64,000 nt of DNA from Ferrovibrio sp964218355 (GTDB lineage Bacteria > Pseudomonadota > Alphaproteobacteria > Ferrovibrionales > Ferrovibrionaceae), in the NCBI RefSeq assembly GCF_964218355.1, contig NZ_CAXPMC010000016.1, positions 186,001 to 250,000 of the forward strand. Direction: 5' to 3'. Below, piece after piece: positions 27,484-35,683 of the stretch (positions are counted from its first letter, which is position 1; each line of letters opens with the position of its first letter). A program made the position numbers and the translations under genes. The notes under the pieces were generated by a model. That model worked only from the letters and a program-made list of their open reading frames with translations. It was not told where the DNA came from and did not search any database.

Positions 27484-27987
27484 TCAGATCGGGTAGATCA
27501 GGGAATTGAGGATCAGCTCGCTGTCGAACACGCAGAGCCGCTCCTGCAGCAACAGGTTTCCGTCTTCGCGCACCAGCCGGTCGAGATAGCGGCCGACATT
27601 GTAGACCTCGGATACCGAGCCAGGCTTGGTGCGGAACACCGCGTAATTCGCCTCGGCCCGGATCTCGCGGCCGTCATCCTCGTGCACCAGCGCCGGGCCG
27701 ATCACATGCCGCTGGTAATAGGGCGCATGGAACAGCGTGTTGCTGATGCCGTAGACGCGGTCGCGTAGCATGCCCTGTCCCTCCAGGGCCATGGTGCAGA
27801 GCGGCAGGCCGGCATCGTGATTCTCGCGCGGGATCACCTTGTAGAGGCAGTCGGGCCGGAACATGCCGATCCAGGCCTCGTAGTTGCCGGCATCCAGCGC
27901 GGCGGCATAGGCGGCATTGAAGCGATCGACCAGCAGCTGGGTTTCCAGTGCAGCCGGCAGGCGAAGGGCGAGGGCTGGATCGGCCAT
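27484..27987 (-). CDS. Aromatic-ring-hydroxylating dioxygenase beta subunit
   Basis: A 167-residue small subunit with the NTF2-like cone fold: LLVDRFNAAYAAALDAGNYEAW, DCLYKVIPRENHDAGLP and a C-terminal LQERLCVFDSELILNSLIYPI, all family typical. It provides the structural half of an alpha3-beta3 Rieske oxygenase with 27990-29258, whose stop is two bases upstream of this ATG. A GGAG ribosome site lies within the end of the alpha gene. The stop codon touches the IclR stop with no gap between them. Confidence 0.9.
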   Translation of the reverse strand: MADPALALRLPAALETQLLVDRFNAAYAAALDAGNYEAWIGMFRPDCLYKVIPRENHDAGLPLCTMALEGQGMLRDRVYGISNTLFHAPYYQRHVIGPALVHEDDGREIRAEANYAVFRTKPGSVSEVYNVGRYLDRLVREDGNLLLQERLCVFDSELILNSLIYPI

Positions 27988-27989
27988 GA

Positions 27990-29258
27990 TCAGATCTCCA
28001 TCACCCGGCGCCAGTAGGCATACATGCCGCGGATCAGTGTCTCGGTGACCATATGCGGCGTCTGCGCGATGCCGCGGCCGTCCAGCTCGCAGACGGTCTC
28101 GCCCCGGCCGCCGGTCTGGCGGAAGCCATCCTGCGAGAATTCGATCACCTCGCCGTCATCGGCAGAGACGAACCCGGCCGGGCCGAACAGATTGGCCTGG
28201 CGCAGGCGGCGCTGTGTCATGTCCGGCGTGTCGTCCTCGAAGCCGAAATGGGTCCAGATGAAATCAAAACAATCCGGCCCCGCCGGCACGATATGGCGGG
28301 TAGACAGCGAATTGACCTGCTGCTGGATGATCACGGTGGGAAACAGGGTGATCATGGTGACCGACGGACCGTTCCACCACGGCTCGGGCACCACATCCAG
28401 CAGGCGCGGATCGTTCAGCGCCATGTCTTTCTTGAAACTGGTCACACCCTCGGTCACCGCCTTCGCCTCGCCGCCGGCATTGCGCTGCGAGATCATCACG
28501 GCATGGCGGCCCTCCGCATCCATCACCATGCGCGAGGTCTGATCGGCGCGCCACAGGCCGAAGGTGACGAACCATGTGTGCAGCAGGCCCGGATGATACG
28601 GATCCTTGATGTTCTCCATCATCAGCTTCCAGTTGCCCGGAATGCGTTGCCGGTTGGTGCCGAGGATGGTCAGCTTGCGGCCATTGAAGATGCGGTCGAT
28701 CCACGGCATCACGTCGGGCCCGAAATAGTCGGTCAGCGGCGGGGCTTCGGGATCGAGACTGGCGAAGACCAGCCCGTTATAGGTGCCGACCTTCAGCTTG
28801 GTCAGGCCGTGCTGCTTAAGGTCGAAATCCTCCGGCATGCCACCTTCGACGGCATCGCCTTTCTTCACGCCATGGCGGAAGGGCAGTCCGGCAAGATCGC
28901 CGTTCAGCTTGTAGGTCCATTGATGATAGGGGCAGACGAAGCTGCGCGCCTTGCCGCGCGGCTTCTGGCAGAAGCGCACGCCGCGATGGGCGCAGCGATT
29001 CTCCACCACATGCAGGCTGCGGTCGCGGTCGCGCACCACGATCACCGACCGCTCGCCGACGAAAGACAGCTTGTAGTCGCCGGGCTCGGGCAGCTCCGCC
29101 TCCAGCGCCACGTAGCACCAGTGACCGCGGCCGTAGAAAAAGCGGTCGAGTTCGCGGCGGTAGATATCGGGATCGGTATAGGCCCAGAAGGGGATGCGGC
29201 TGGAGCCGTCGCCTTCCCAGACGGGCGCCAGGGCGCCGGGCGGCATCAAAGCGGTCAT
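27990..29258 (-). CDS. Aromatic-ring-hydroxylating dioxygenase alpha subunit
   Basis: A 422-residue Rieske large subunit. The [2Fe-2S] ligands are CAHRG (Cys89, His91) and CPYHQW (Cys109, His112); the mononuclear iron site is NIKDPYHPGLLH (Asp219 bridge, His222, His227). The pattern is closest to benzoate, anthranilate and aniline-type dioxygenase alpha subunits. The ATG at 29258 follows GGAGGAGG. It forms an operon with the beta subunit. No reductase or ferredoxin gene is adjacent, so electrons must come from proteins encoded elsewhere. A 12-base palindrome lies 27 bases upstream. Confidence 0.92.
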   Translation of the reverse strand: MTALMPPGALAPVWEGDGSSRIPFWAYTDPDIYRRELDRFFYGRGHWCYVALEAELPEPGDYKLSFVGERSVIVVRDRDRSLHVVENRCAHRGVRFCQKPRGKARSFVCPYHQWTYKLNGDLAGLPFRHGVKKGDAVEGGMPEDFDLKQHGLTKLKVGTYNGLVFASLDPEAPPLTDYFGPDVMPWIDRIFNGRKLTILGTNRQRIPGNWKLMMENIKDPYHPGLLHTWFVTFGLWRADQTSRMVMDAEGRHAVMISQRNAGGEAKAVTEGVTSFKKDMALNDPRLLDVVPEPWWNGPSVTMITLFPTVIIQQQVNSLSTRHIVPAGPDCFDFIWTHFGFEDDTPDMTQRRLRQANLFGPAGFVSADDGEVIEFSQDGFRQTGGRGETVCELDGRGIAQTPHMVTETLIRGMYAYWRRVMEI

Positions 29259-29284
29259 GGGGCCTCCTCCCGGAGATTTATTTG

Positions 29285-29296
29285 TATTTGCAAATA
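29285..29296. promoter_or_regulatory. Palindrome TATTTGCAAATA in the divergent gap
   Basis: A perfect 12-base palindrome in the AT-rich part of the 146-base gap between the dioxygenase operon (start 29258) and the acyl-CoA ligase (start 29405). Its site 27 bases before the alpha-subunit ATG would let a bound protein block transcription in both directions. The cognate regulator is unknown. Confidence 0.45.
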
Positions 29297-29404
29297 ATAT
29301 CCGCCGGGCCCGACATCGTCAAGGCCGTTTCCGGTGACGCAAGGTAACGCATTGAATTCCGGCGGCAAAAGATCGAGCATGCGGGCAAAGGGCAGGAGGA
29401 AACC

Positions 29405-31090
29405 ATGTTCGACCGGCATTTCGCGGTCTGGCCGCAGGGCGTGCCGCAGCATCTGACGCTGCCGGAAACCAGCCTGTACGAGAATCTGGAGATTTCCGCC
29501 CGCCGCTTTCCCGGCAAGCCGGCCATCCTCTATTACGGCACGGCAATCACCTATGCCGACCTGCAGCGCCAGGTCGACGCACTGGCCGGCTGGCTGGCGC
29601 AGGCCTGCGGCGTGCAGCGCACCGACCGCGTGCTGCTCTACATGCAGAACAGTCCGCAATTCGTGATCGCCTTCTACGCCATCCAGCGGCTGACTGCTGT
29701 GGTCGTGCCGGTCAATCCGATGAGCCGGCTGGAGGAGCTGCGCCATATCGCCACCGATACCGGTGCGACCACCGTGCTGTGCGGCCAGGAGCTGCTCGGC
29801 TTCGCGCAGCCGCTGCTGGAAGCGGGCAGCCTGCGCCATGCGGTGGTCGCTGCCTATGGCGACTATGTTGCTGCACCGACCGACCTTGCCCTGCCCGATG
29901 TGGTCAGCGCGCCGCGTGCCGTTGTCGCCGCACCGGGCGCCATCGCCTGGCACGAGGCGCTGGCGGCCGGCCATGCTGCCGGGCCCCATCACGCCACGCC
30001 GGAAGACTGGTGCGTGCTGCCCTATTCCTCGGGCACTACCGGGGCACCGAAAGGCTGCCTGCACAATATCCGCGGCGTCACCGCCACGCTGTACGGTTCG
30101 GTGACGTGGAATCCGGCCGCGTCGGATTCCGTGCAGCTCTGCACCCTGCCGCTGTTCCATGTCACCGGCATGCAGAATTCCATGAACGGGCCGCTCTACA
30201 ACAGCTCCACCATCGTGATGATGACGCGCTGGGACCGCCGGGTCGCCGCCGAACTGATCCGCCGCCACCGCGTTACCCACTGGCGCAACATCACGACGAT
30301 GGCGATCGATTTTCTCTCGGACCCCGATGTGGAGACATTCGATCTTTCCAGCCTGCTGGGTATCGGCGGCGGGGGGGCCGCCATGCCCGGTGCCGTGGCC
30401 GCCAAGCTGAAGGCGCTGACCGGGCTGGACTATATCGAGGGCTACGGGCTCAGCGAGACCATCGCCGGCACCCATATCAACCCGGTCGACCGCCCCAAGC
30501 CGCAATGCCTGGGCATCCCGGTCTTCGACATCGATTCCCGCATCGTCAATCCCGACACGCTGGAAGAGCTCGGCCCCAACGAGACCGGCGAGATCGTCAC
30601 GGCGGGGCCGCAGGTCTTCCTCGGCTACTGGAACCGGCCGGAGGAAACGGCGCAGGTCTTCTTCGAGCGCGACGGCAAGCGCTTCTTCCGCACCGGCGAT
30701 CTCGGTTACTACGATGAGGAAGGCTATTTCTTCATCGTCGACCGTCTCAAGCGGATGATCAATGCCTCCGGCTACAAGGTCTGGCCGACCGAGATCGAGG
30801 GCATGATGTATGCCCATCCCGGCATCCGCGAGGTCTGCATCATCGCCACGCCGGATGCCCATCGCGGCGAAACCGTGAAGGCCGTGATCGTGCCGAAGCA
30901 AGGCGCCGCCGACATGACCCCGGAAGCGATCCAGGCCTGGTGCCGCGAGCGCATGGCGGCCTACAAGGTGCCGCGCATCGTGGAATTTTCCGACAGCCTG
31001 CCGAAATCGGCCACCGGCAAGATCCTGTGGCGAGTGCTGCAGGACCAGGAAAAAGCCGCGGCTGCAGCCGGTTCCGTCGCCGCCGACTGA
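29405..31090 (+). CDS. AMP-forming acyl/aryl-CoA ligase
   Basis: A 561-residue ANL-superfamily enzyme. Motifs: phosphate loop YSSGTTGAPKGCLHN near residue 205, GIGGGGAAMP, adenine motif GYGLSET near residue 353, FRTGDLGYYDEEGYFFIVDRLK hinge (D and K in the usual positions), and the C-terminal catalytic lysine in KSATGKILWR. It activates a carboxylic acid to a CoA thioester through an acyl-adenylate. With the neighbouring dioxygenases an aromatic or dicarboxylic acid is likely, though long-chain acids are not excluded. The start follows AGGAGGA. It is upstream of, and likely co-transcribed with, 31122-31715. Confidence 0.9.
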   Translation: MFDRHFAVWPQGVPQHLTLPETSLYENLEISARRFPGKPAILYYGTAITYADLQRQVDALAGWLAQACGVQRTDRVLLYMQNSPQFVIAFYAIQRLTAVVVPVNPMSRLEELRHIATDTGATTVLCGQELLGFAQPLLEAGSLRHAVVAAYGDYVAAPTDLALPDVVSAPRAVVAAPGAIAWHEALAAGHAAGPHHATPEDWCVLPYSSGTTGAPKGCLHNIRGVTATLYGSVTWNPAASDSVQLCTLPLFHVTGMQNSMNGPLYNSSTIVMMTRWDRRVAAELIRRHRVTHWRNITTMAIDFLSDPDVETFDLSSLLGIGGGGAAMPGAVAAKLKALTGLDYIEGYGLSETIAGTHINPVDRPKPQCLGIPVFDIDSRIVNPDTLEELGPNETGEIVTAGPQVFLGYWNRPEETAQVFFERDGKRFFRTGDLGYYDEEGYFFIVDRLKRMINASGYKVWPTEIEGMMYAHPGIREVCIIATPDAHRGETVKAVIVPKQGAADMTPEAIQAWCRERMAAYKVPRIVEFSDSLPKSATGKILWRVLQDQEKAAAAAGSVAAD

Positions 31091-31121
31091 CTGTTCGCCC
31101 CATCGCCTGTCCGGAGTCGTC

Positions 31122-31715
31122 ATGCCGCTCGTCGCACCCCTGCCCGAAGACCACAACCCCGATCTCGTCGACCTAATCCAGTTCTTCCGCGGCCCGCTCG
31201 GCGTGGTGCCCAACAGCGTGCTGACCATGCAACGCCGGCCGGCCATCGCACGCGCCTTCACCGATCTGAACAAGGCCGTGATGGAAAACGGCGGCCGGGT
31301 GACCGCCGAACAGAAACGCCTGATCGGATATGTGGCATCGCATGCCGCCGGCTGCCGCTACTGTGAGGCGCACACGATCCTCGCCGCCGAACGCTTCGGC
31401 GCCAGCCCGGAGCGCCTCGGCACCATCTGGGAATATCAGACCAGCCCACATTTCACCGATGCCGAGCGTGCCGCCTTCGACTTCGCGCTGGCCGCCGCCT
31501 GCGTGCCCAATGCCGTCACGCCGGAGATCCAGCAGGAACTGCGTGCTCACTGGAGCGAGGACGAGATCGTCGAGATTGTCGGCGTGGTGGCCCTGTTCGG
31601 CTTCCTGAACCGCTGGAACGATTCAATGGCGACCACGCTGGAAGATATTGGCGTCGATGCCGGCAGCCGCAACCTCGCGCCGACCGGCTGGTCGCCGGCC
31701 AAACACGCCAGCTAA
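31122..31715 (+). CDS. Carboxymuconolactone decarboxylase / AhpD-like protein
   Basis: A 197-residue all-helical protein. The redox motif CRYCEAH (Cys78, Cys81, His84) preceded by GYVASHAAG marks the AhpD-like side of the carboxymuconolactone decarboxylase superfamily, so a peroxide or disulfide role fits better than lactone decarboxylation. It starts 31 bases after the ligase with a GGAG site. It ends three bases from the convergent metallo-beta-lactamase-fold gene. Its role in the aromatic cluster may be oxidative protection; this is inference. Confidence 0.85.
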   Translation: MPLVAPLPEDHNPDLVDLIQFFRGPLGVVPNSVLTMQRRPAIARAFTDLNKAVMENGGRVTAEQKRLIGYVASHAAGCRYCEAHTILAAERFGASPERLGTIWEYQTSPHFTDAERAAFDFALAAACVPNAVTPEIQQELRAHWSEDEIVEIVGVVALFGFLNRWNDSMATTLEDIGVDAGSRNLAPTGWSPAKHAS

Positions 31716-31718
31716 GCG

Positions 31719-32681
31719 CTAGCCGTTCAACGCCGCCCACATCTGCTGGTCACGTTCGGCCGTCCAGATGCGCGGATGGTCGAGGCCGAGCGCCTCGTCA
31801 TAGGCACGGGCCACGTTGAACGGCTGGCAATGGTCAAAAATGGCGAAATTGCCGAAGCGCGGCCGCATCGCGTCGTTGCAACGGTCGAAGGCTTCCTTCA
31901 GCGGCAGGCCTTTCGCCGCGCTTTCCGACACCGAACCATACAATGTGGTGAGGAAATCGCGGGTCAGCGCCAGACCGTCGCCGACTTCCTTGCCGTTGCG
32001 CAACGCATCGCCGCGGCCCGGCACCAGCGCCTTCGGCGAGAATTCTGCAATCCGGTCCAGCGTCTTCGGCCAGTCGCCGAAATGCGCGTCGCCGCAGTAA
32101 CAGGCCGAGTGATACTCGACCAGGTCGCCCGAGAACATCACACCCGCATCGGGCACCCAGGCGACGGTATCCCCCGCCGTGTGACCGCGTCCCAGATGCA
32201 TGATCTCGATCCGTCGTTTGCCCATGTAGAGGGTGAATTTCGACGGGAAGGTCATGGTCGGCCAGGTCAGGCCGGGAATGCTCTCGGCGGCGCGGAACAG
32301 CCGGGGGAAGCGGCCGTATTCCGAATCCCAGTCCTCCTGCCCGCGTTCGACGATCAGGCTGCGGGTCGCCTCCGACGCCAGAACCTGCTGCGGCTGGTAG
32401 GCCGAAGCGCCCAGCACGCGCACGGCATGATAATGGGTCAGCAGCACGTATTTGACCGGCTTGTCGGTCACCCTGCGAATATGTTCGATCACCTGGCCGG
32501 CCATTTTTGGCGTCGCCTGGGTGTCGATCACCATCACGCCATCATCGCCGACGATCACGCCGGTATTGGGGTCGCCCTCGGCGGTGAAGGCATAGAGCCC
32601 TTCAGCCAGCTGGGTGAAGGAGACGGTCTTTTCCTCCATGTCTCCGGTGGAGGCAAAAGCCTTGGCTGGGGCATTCGACAT
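31719..32681 (-). CDS. Metallo-beta-lactamase-fold protein with altered zinc motif
   Basis: A 320-residue protein with the MBL order: DDGVMVIDTQATP, THYHAVRVLGASAY, GRGHTAGDTVAW, FSGDLVEYHSACYCGDAHFGDW and a C-terminal His. The first metal motif, normally HxHxDH, reads HYHAVR, so the Asp and third His are replaced. The later His (GHTAGD) and Asp (SGD) remain, and extra His/Cys residues (EYHSACYCGDAH) could offer other ligands. The sequence is otherwise intact, which argues for a functional subfamily with one metal or a different centre. It faces the GntR gene across a 174-base promoter gap. Confidence 0.82.
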   Translation of the reverse strand: MSNAPAKAFASTGDMEEKTVSFTQLAEGLYAFTAEGDPNTGVIVGDDGVMVIDTQATPKMAGQVIEHIRRVTDKPVKYVLLTHYHAVRVLGASAYQPQQVLASEATRSLIVERGQEDWDSEYGRFPRLFRAAESIPGLTWPTMTFPSKFTLYMGKRRIEIMHLGRGHTAGDTVAWVPDAGVMFSGDLVEYHSACYCGDAHFGDWPKTLDRIAEFSPKALVPGRGDALRNGKEVGDGLALTRDFLTTLYGSVSESAAKGLPLKEAFDRCNDAMRPRFGNFAIFDHCQPFNVARAYDEALGLDHPRIWTAERDQQMWAALNG

Positions 32682-32759
32682 CGGCGTTCCTCATCGGTTT
32701 TTCATGGGCACCCTTGGCAAGCGGGGCCGTCTGCGCGAAAGATGGCCGCGCGGGGGAAT

Positions 32760-32771
32760 ATGGTCAACCAT
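32760..32771. promoter_or_regulatory. Candidate GntR operator ATGGT-CA-ACCAT
   Basis: Perfect 5-base arms around CA, containing TGGTCAACCA, a form used by FadR-type GntR regulators. It lies in the divergent gap between the MBL-fold gene (32681) and the GntR gene (32856) and about 40 bases upstream of a TATAAT sequence, so it could serve autoregulation. Confidence 0.35.
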
Positions 32772-32810
32772 GGCTGCGAAAAGATGCAGCATGAAGGTCC
32801 GGATTTCCCC

Positions 32811-32816
32811 TATAAT
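32811..32816 (+). promoter_or_regulatory. Possible -10 element (TATAAT) for the GntR gene
   Basis: An exact TATAAT hexamer 39 bases before the GntR start codon in an otherwise GC-rich region. No convincing -35 hexamer is seen at 16-18 bases upstream, so this rests on the -10 match and the position alone. Confidence 0.35.
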
Positions 32817-32855
32817 CCTCCGAGTCGCCGTTCTCTCTGGTCCGAAGCCATACGC

Positions 32856-33569
32856 ATGTCCGAAAAGTCCACTCTCGCCGACCGGTTGCGCGAAAACCTG
32901 GCAGAACAGATCGTCAGCGGGGAGTTGCGGCCGGGTACCCGGCTCGACGAGATCGAGCTGGCGACGCGCTTCGGCATGTCGCGCACTCCGGTGCGTGAAG
33001 CCTTCAAGGCACTGGCCGGCATGGGCCTTGTGGAACAGCGGCCGCATCGCGGCGTGGTGGTCGCCCTGCCCACCCGCCGGCGCATGGAGGAGATGTTTGA
33101 GGTGATGGCCGAGATCGAGGCAACCTGCGCCCGGCTCGCCGCCATCCGCATGACCGGACCCGAGCGGCGCTTTCTGGAGCAGGCACATCTGCAGTCGCTG
33201 GGCATCGTCCGCACGGGCGACATGCAGGGCTATGCCAGCTTCAACAACGATTTTCACGACATCATCTACCGTGCCAGCAAGAACAGCTTCCTCGAGGAGA
33301 CGGCGCGCGCCGTGCGCCGCCGGGTTCTGCCCTTCCGCGTGTCACAGTTCCGCGTCGTCGGCCGCCTGTCGAGTTCCCATGCCGAGCATGACCAGGTGGT
33401 GCAGGCGATCCTGCGCGGCGACGGTGCGGCTGCCGAAGCAGCGATGCGGGCCCATGTGGCGAAGGTGACGGTGGCTTCGGTGGATTTCGTCGAGGAACAC
33501 CGCCCCGGTCAGCCGCTCATGCCGCAGCACTGGCCCGACGATACGCCCGCCATCCGCCAAAATCCGTGA
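32856..33569 (+). CDS. GntR family regulator, FCD (FadR-like) subfamily
   Basis: A 237-residue regulator. N-terminal winged helix-turn-helix: LRENLAEQIVSGELRPGTRL, EIELATRFGMSRTPVREAF and LVEQRPHRGVVV. The C-terminal all-helical FCD domain has a metal-type pattern: ND-F-H in FNNDFHDIIY, and later His residues in SSSHAEHDQVV and AHVAKV. It probably senses a small carboxylate. ATG 32856 starts the conserved DNA-binding region. It is convergent with the AtzF-like gene (53 bases overlap) and may control the Atz and transporter genes through the repeated TGTATAC-type sites. Confidence 0.9.
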   Translation: MSEKSTLADRLRENLAEQIVSGELRPGTRLDEIELATRFGMSRTPVREAFKALAGMGLVEQRPHRGVVVALPTRRRMEEMFEVMAEIEATCARLAAIRMTGPERRFLEQAHLQSLGIVRTGDMQGYASFNNDFHDIIYRASKNSFLEETARAVRRRVLPFRVSQFRVVGRLSSSHAEHDQVVQAILRGDGAAAEAAMRAHVAKVTVASVDFVEEHRPGQPLMPQHWPDDTPAIRQNP

Positions 33570-35334
33570 TTTCGGTGGCGCCTGCTGCCGCGGCCGCCTC
33601 GCACACGAAACCCTTCACCAGACGGCCGTCGGACAGCCGCACATCGGCGATGCCCAGCGGCATGGCAATGCCGGCCACGAAAGTGCCGAAGGCGGCCGGC
33701 GACAGCGCCCAGATTTCGCCTTCGATGGCTGCACCGCCGGAACCGACCCGCAGCAGACCGGGCCGCGGCAGCCGTTCCTTCAGCGCAAACAGACGATAAT
33801 CGGCACTGGTGCGGCAGGGTCCGACCAGTCGCGCACCCAGATCCAGCAGCTGCGGATTGAGCGGCTCGCCCGAGAGATGCGCACCGAACACCACCACCTC
33901 CACTTCATTGGCAGCAACCGGCGCCAGCGCACCGGTCGCCGGCGGCGCATAGCCGCCGGCGCCCATGGTCAGGCCGGTGGCGGCGTGGAAGGCATGACCG
34001 AGTGCCGCCAGCTTTGGTTCGGAAAAGGCCGGGCCGATCAGGGTGATGCCGGCCGGCAGGCCGTCGGGCTGGAAGCCGTTCGGCACCGACAGCGCCGACA
34101 GGTCGAAGTAGTTCACGAAATTCGTGTAGTAGCCGAGGTTGCTGTTCAGCGTCACGGGGTCGGCCTCGACCTCGGCAATGCGGTAGACCGTGCCGCTGGT
34201 CGGCACCAGCATCACGTCGATCTGCTGCCAGACCGGGGCCGTCTGCTGGCGCAGTTCGCGCAGGCGGTAATACAGGTTATGCACGTCGACCGCCGTGGCG
34301 TCGCGTCCGCGCTCGATGATGCCGCGGGTGACCGGATGCATATCGTCGGCATGGCTGCTGAGGAAATCCCCCAGCGCAGCCGTGCGCTCGGCGGTACCGG
34401 CCGGCTGGTAGAGGAACGACGCCGCCTCGGCAAATGGTGCATAGTCGATCTCGATGGCTTCGCCGCCCAGCGCCTGAAGCCGCGCCACCGCCTGGCCGAA
34501 CAAAGTCTCGGCGGCGGCATTGCCGAAGAATTTCAACTGTCCGGCCTGCGGCAGACCGAAACGGAAGCGTGCCGGCGGCGCGGTCAGGGTCGGCGACCAG
34601 CCGGTGGGGGCCGGCCGGCTGTAGCCGTCGCGTGCATCGTAGGCGGCAGCCGCCTGCAGCACGGCAAGGCTGTCCGCTACGGTATTGGCAAAGACCGAAA
34701 TGCAGTCGAGCGAGCGGCAGGCCGGCACCATGCCGGTGGCGCTGATCAGGCCGATGCTGGGCTTCAGACCGACGATGTTGTTGAACCCGGCCGGCACCCG
34801 GCCGGAGCCGGCGGTGTCGGTGCCGAGCGCAAAACTGACCAGTCCGGCGCCGACTGCGACCGCCGAGCCGGAACTGGAGCCACCCGGGATGACATCATCG
34901 CCGAAGGGATTCCGCGCCACGCCATAGGGGCTGCGCACGCCGACCAGACCAGTGGCGAACTGATCGAGATTGGTCTTGCCGATGAGGATGGCGCCAGCCC
35001 GCAGCAGGCGCTCGACCGCCAGCGCCGAATCCGTCGGCGTGTAGGCGAAGGCCGGGCAGGCCGCCGTGGTAGGCAGGCCGGCGGCATCGATATTGTCCTT
35101 CACTGCGAACGGCACACCCCAGAGGGGCATATCCTCGGGGGGCAGGGCGCGCAGGCCCTGCATCAGTTCAGTGGCACGCGCCAGGGCCGCCTCGCGCGGC
35201 ACCAGGGTGATCCACACGGCATCCTCGCCGCGGGCAGCGATGCGATCATAGATCGCCGCCACGAGGTCGGCCGGGGTCAGCCCGCCGGCGGCATAGGCGG
35301 CACGTAGCGTGGCGATGTCCAAGGATCCGATCAT
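33517..35334 (-). CDS. atzF: Allophanate hydrolase, AtzF-like
   Basis: About 605 residues, the usual AtzF length. The amidase-signature half has the Ser-cisSer-Lys triad: Lys79 (PFAVKDN), Ser153 (GGSSSGS) and Ser177 (DTAGSGR). The C-terminal 130 residues (VEVVVFGAHLSGEPLN, GEIWALSP, GWRAYR) form the allophanate hydrolase C-terminal domain. Known reaction: allophanate to ammonia and CO2, the last nitrogen-releasing step of cyanurate and urea-amidolyase pathways. No biotin carboxylase partner is present, so an AtzF rather than urea amidolyase role is favoured. ATG 35334 was chosen over one at 35358. The promoter gap carries a TTGCATACAAT-type site. Confidence 0.92.
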   Translation of the reverse strand: MIGSLDIATLRAAYAAGGLTPADLVAAIYDRIAARGEDAVWITLVPREAALARATELMQGLRALPPEDMPLWGVPFAVKDNIDAAGLPTTAACPAFAYTPTDSALAVERLLRAGAILIGKTNLDQFATGLVGVRSPYGVARNPFGDDVIPGGSSSGSAVAVGAGLVSFALGTDTAGSGRVPAGFNNIVGLKPSIGLISATGMVPACRSLDCISVFANTVADSLAVLQAAAAYDARDGYSRPAPTGWSPTLTAPPARFRFGLPQAGQLKFFGNAAAETLFGQAVARLQALGGEAIEIDYAPFAEAASFLYQPAGTAERTAALGDFLSSHADDMHPVTRGIIERGRDATAVDVHNLYYRLRELRQQTAPVWQQIDVMLVPTSGTVYRIAEVEADPVTLNSNLGYYTNFVNYFDLSALSVPNGFQPDGLPAGITLIGPAFSEPKLAALGHAFHAATGLTMGAGGYAPPATGALAPVAANEVEVVVFGAHLSGEPLNPQLLDLGARLVGPCRTSADYRLFALKERLPRPGLLRVGSGGAAIEGEIWALSPAAFGTFVAGIAMPLGIADVRLSDGRLVKGFVCEAAAAAGATEITDFGGWRAYRRASAAA

Positions 35335-35403
35335 GCTGTCCCCAATGTCTATAATCATGCCAGCGGCGGCCGGAAAGCGCGCTGCCCGGCTGCACTCAGG
35401 GTT

Positions 35404-35414
35404 ATTGTATGCAA
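35404..35414. promoter_or_regulatory. Candidate GntR site ATTGTATGCAA
   Basis: Reads TTGCATACAAT on the minus strand, 70 bases upstream of the atzF start. It shares the core with the sites at 35525 and 44656 and TTGCATACA with the inverted repeat at 10643. Proposed operator of an FCD-type GntR protein. Confidence 0.45.
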
Positions 35415-35524
35415 CTTGTGTACCGCTGATTTCTATCAATAAGATACAGTAAAGTATGGATTTTCAGGCACACCGCCGGGCTGTTTTTTGTGCCGCTGCG
35501 TCTAAATATGCATATATTTTAACC

Positions 35525-35536
35525 ATTGTATACGAT
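35525..35536. promoter_or_regulatory. Candidate GntR site ATTGTATACGAT
   Basis: A near-perfect 12-base palindrome (one mismatched pair) around GTATAC, in the promoter gap 148 bases upstream of the binding-protein gene. The nine bases ATTGTATAC recur exactly at 44656-44664, in front of the second importer gene set. Confidence 0.5.
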
Positions 35537-35683
35537 TGCCTGACGATATCCCCTGATCCGCCCTCGAAGGATTCTTCCTGCCGCTTCAGGCGATTACCGG
35601 CGCAGGCATGGCCGCCACCGCAAATGGCATATCCGTTGCAGTGCACCAGCCATCGCCATCGTCGCCAAAGGGGGAGTCCAGCC

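Larger units (their letters stand above)
35335..35683. promoter_or_regulatory. AT-rich divergent control region between atzF and the Dpp-type operon
   Basis: A 349-base gap without a gene. Bases about 35400-35540 are strongly AT-rich against a GC-rich background. They hold two GntR-like sites (35404-35414 and 35525-35536), a perfect palindrome ATATGCATAT at 35506-35515, and an inverted repeat with arms GGCACA (35467-35472) and TGTGCC (35489-35494). This is best read as the paired promoters of atzF (leftward) and the importer (rightward). Confidence 0.6.

Noticed and set aside
31719..32681. Calling the MBL-fold gene a pseudogene because its HxHxDH motif is altered
   Set aside because: The frame is intact, later motifs are kept and an alternative His/Cys-rich segment is present; a divergent subfamily is more likely.
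33517..35334. Treating the allophanate hydrolase as part of a urea amidolyase
   Set aside because: No biotin-dependent urea carboxylase gene or domain is adjacent, while AtzD/E/G/H homologues are.
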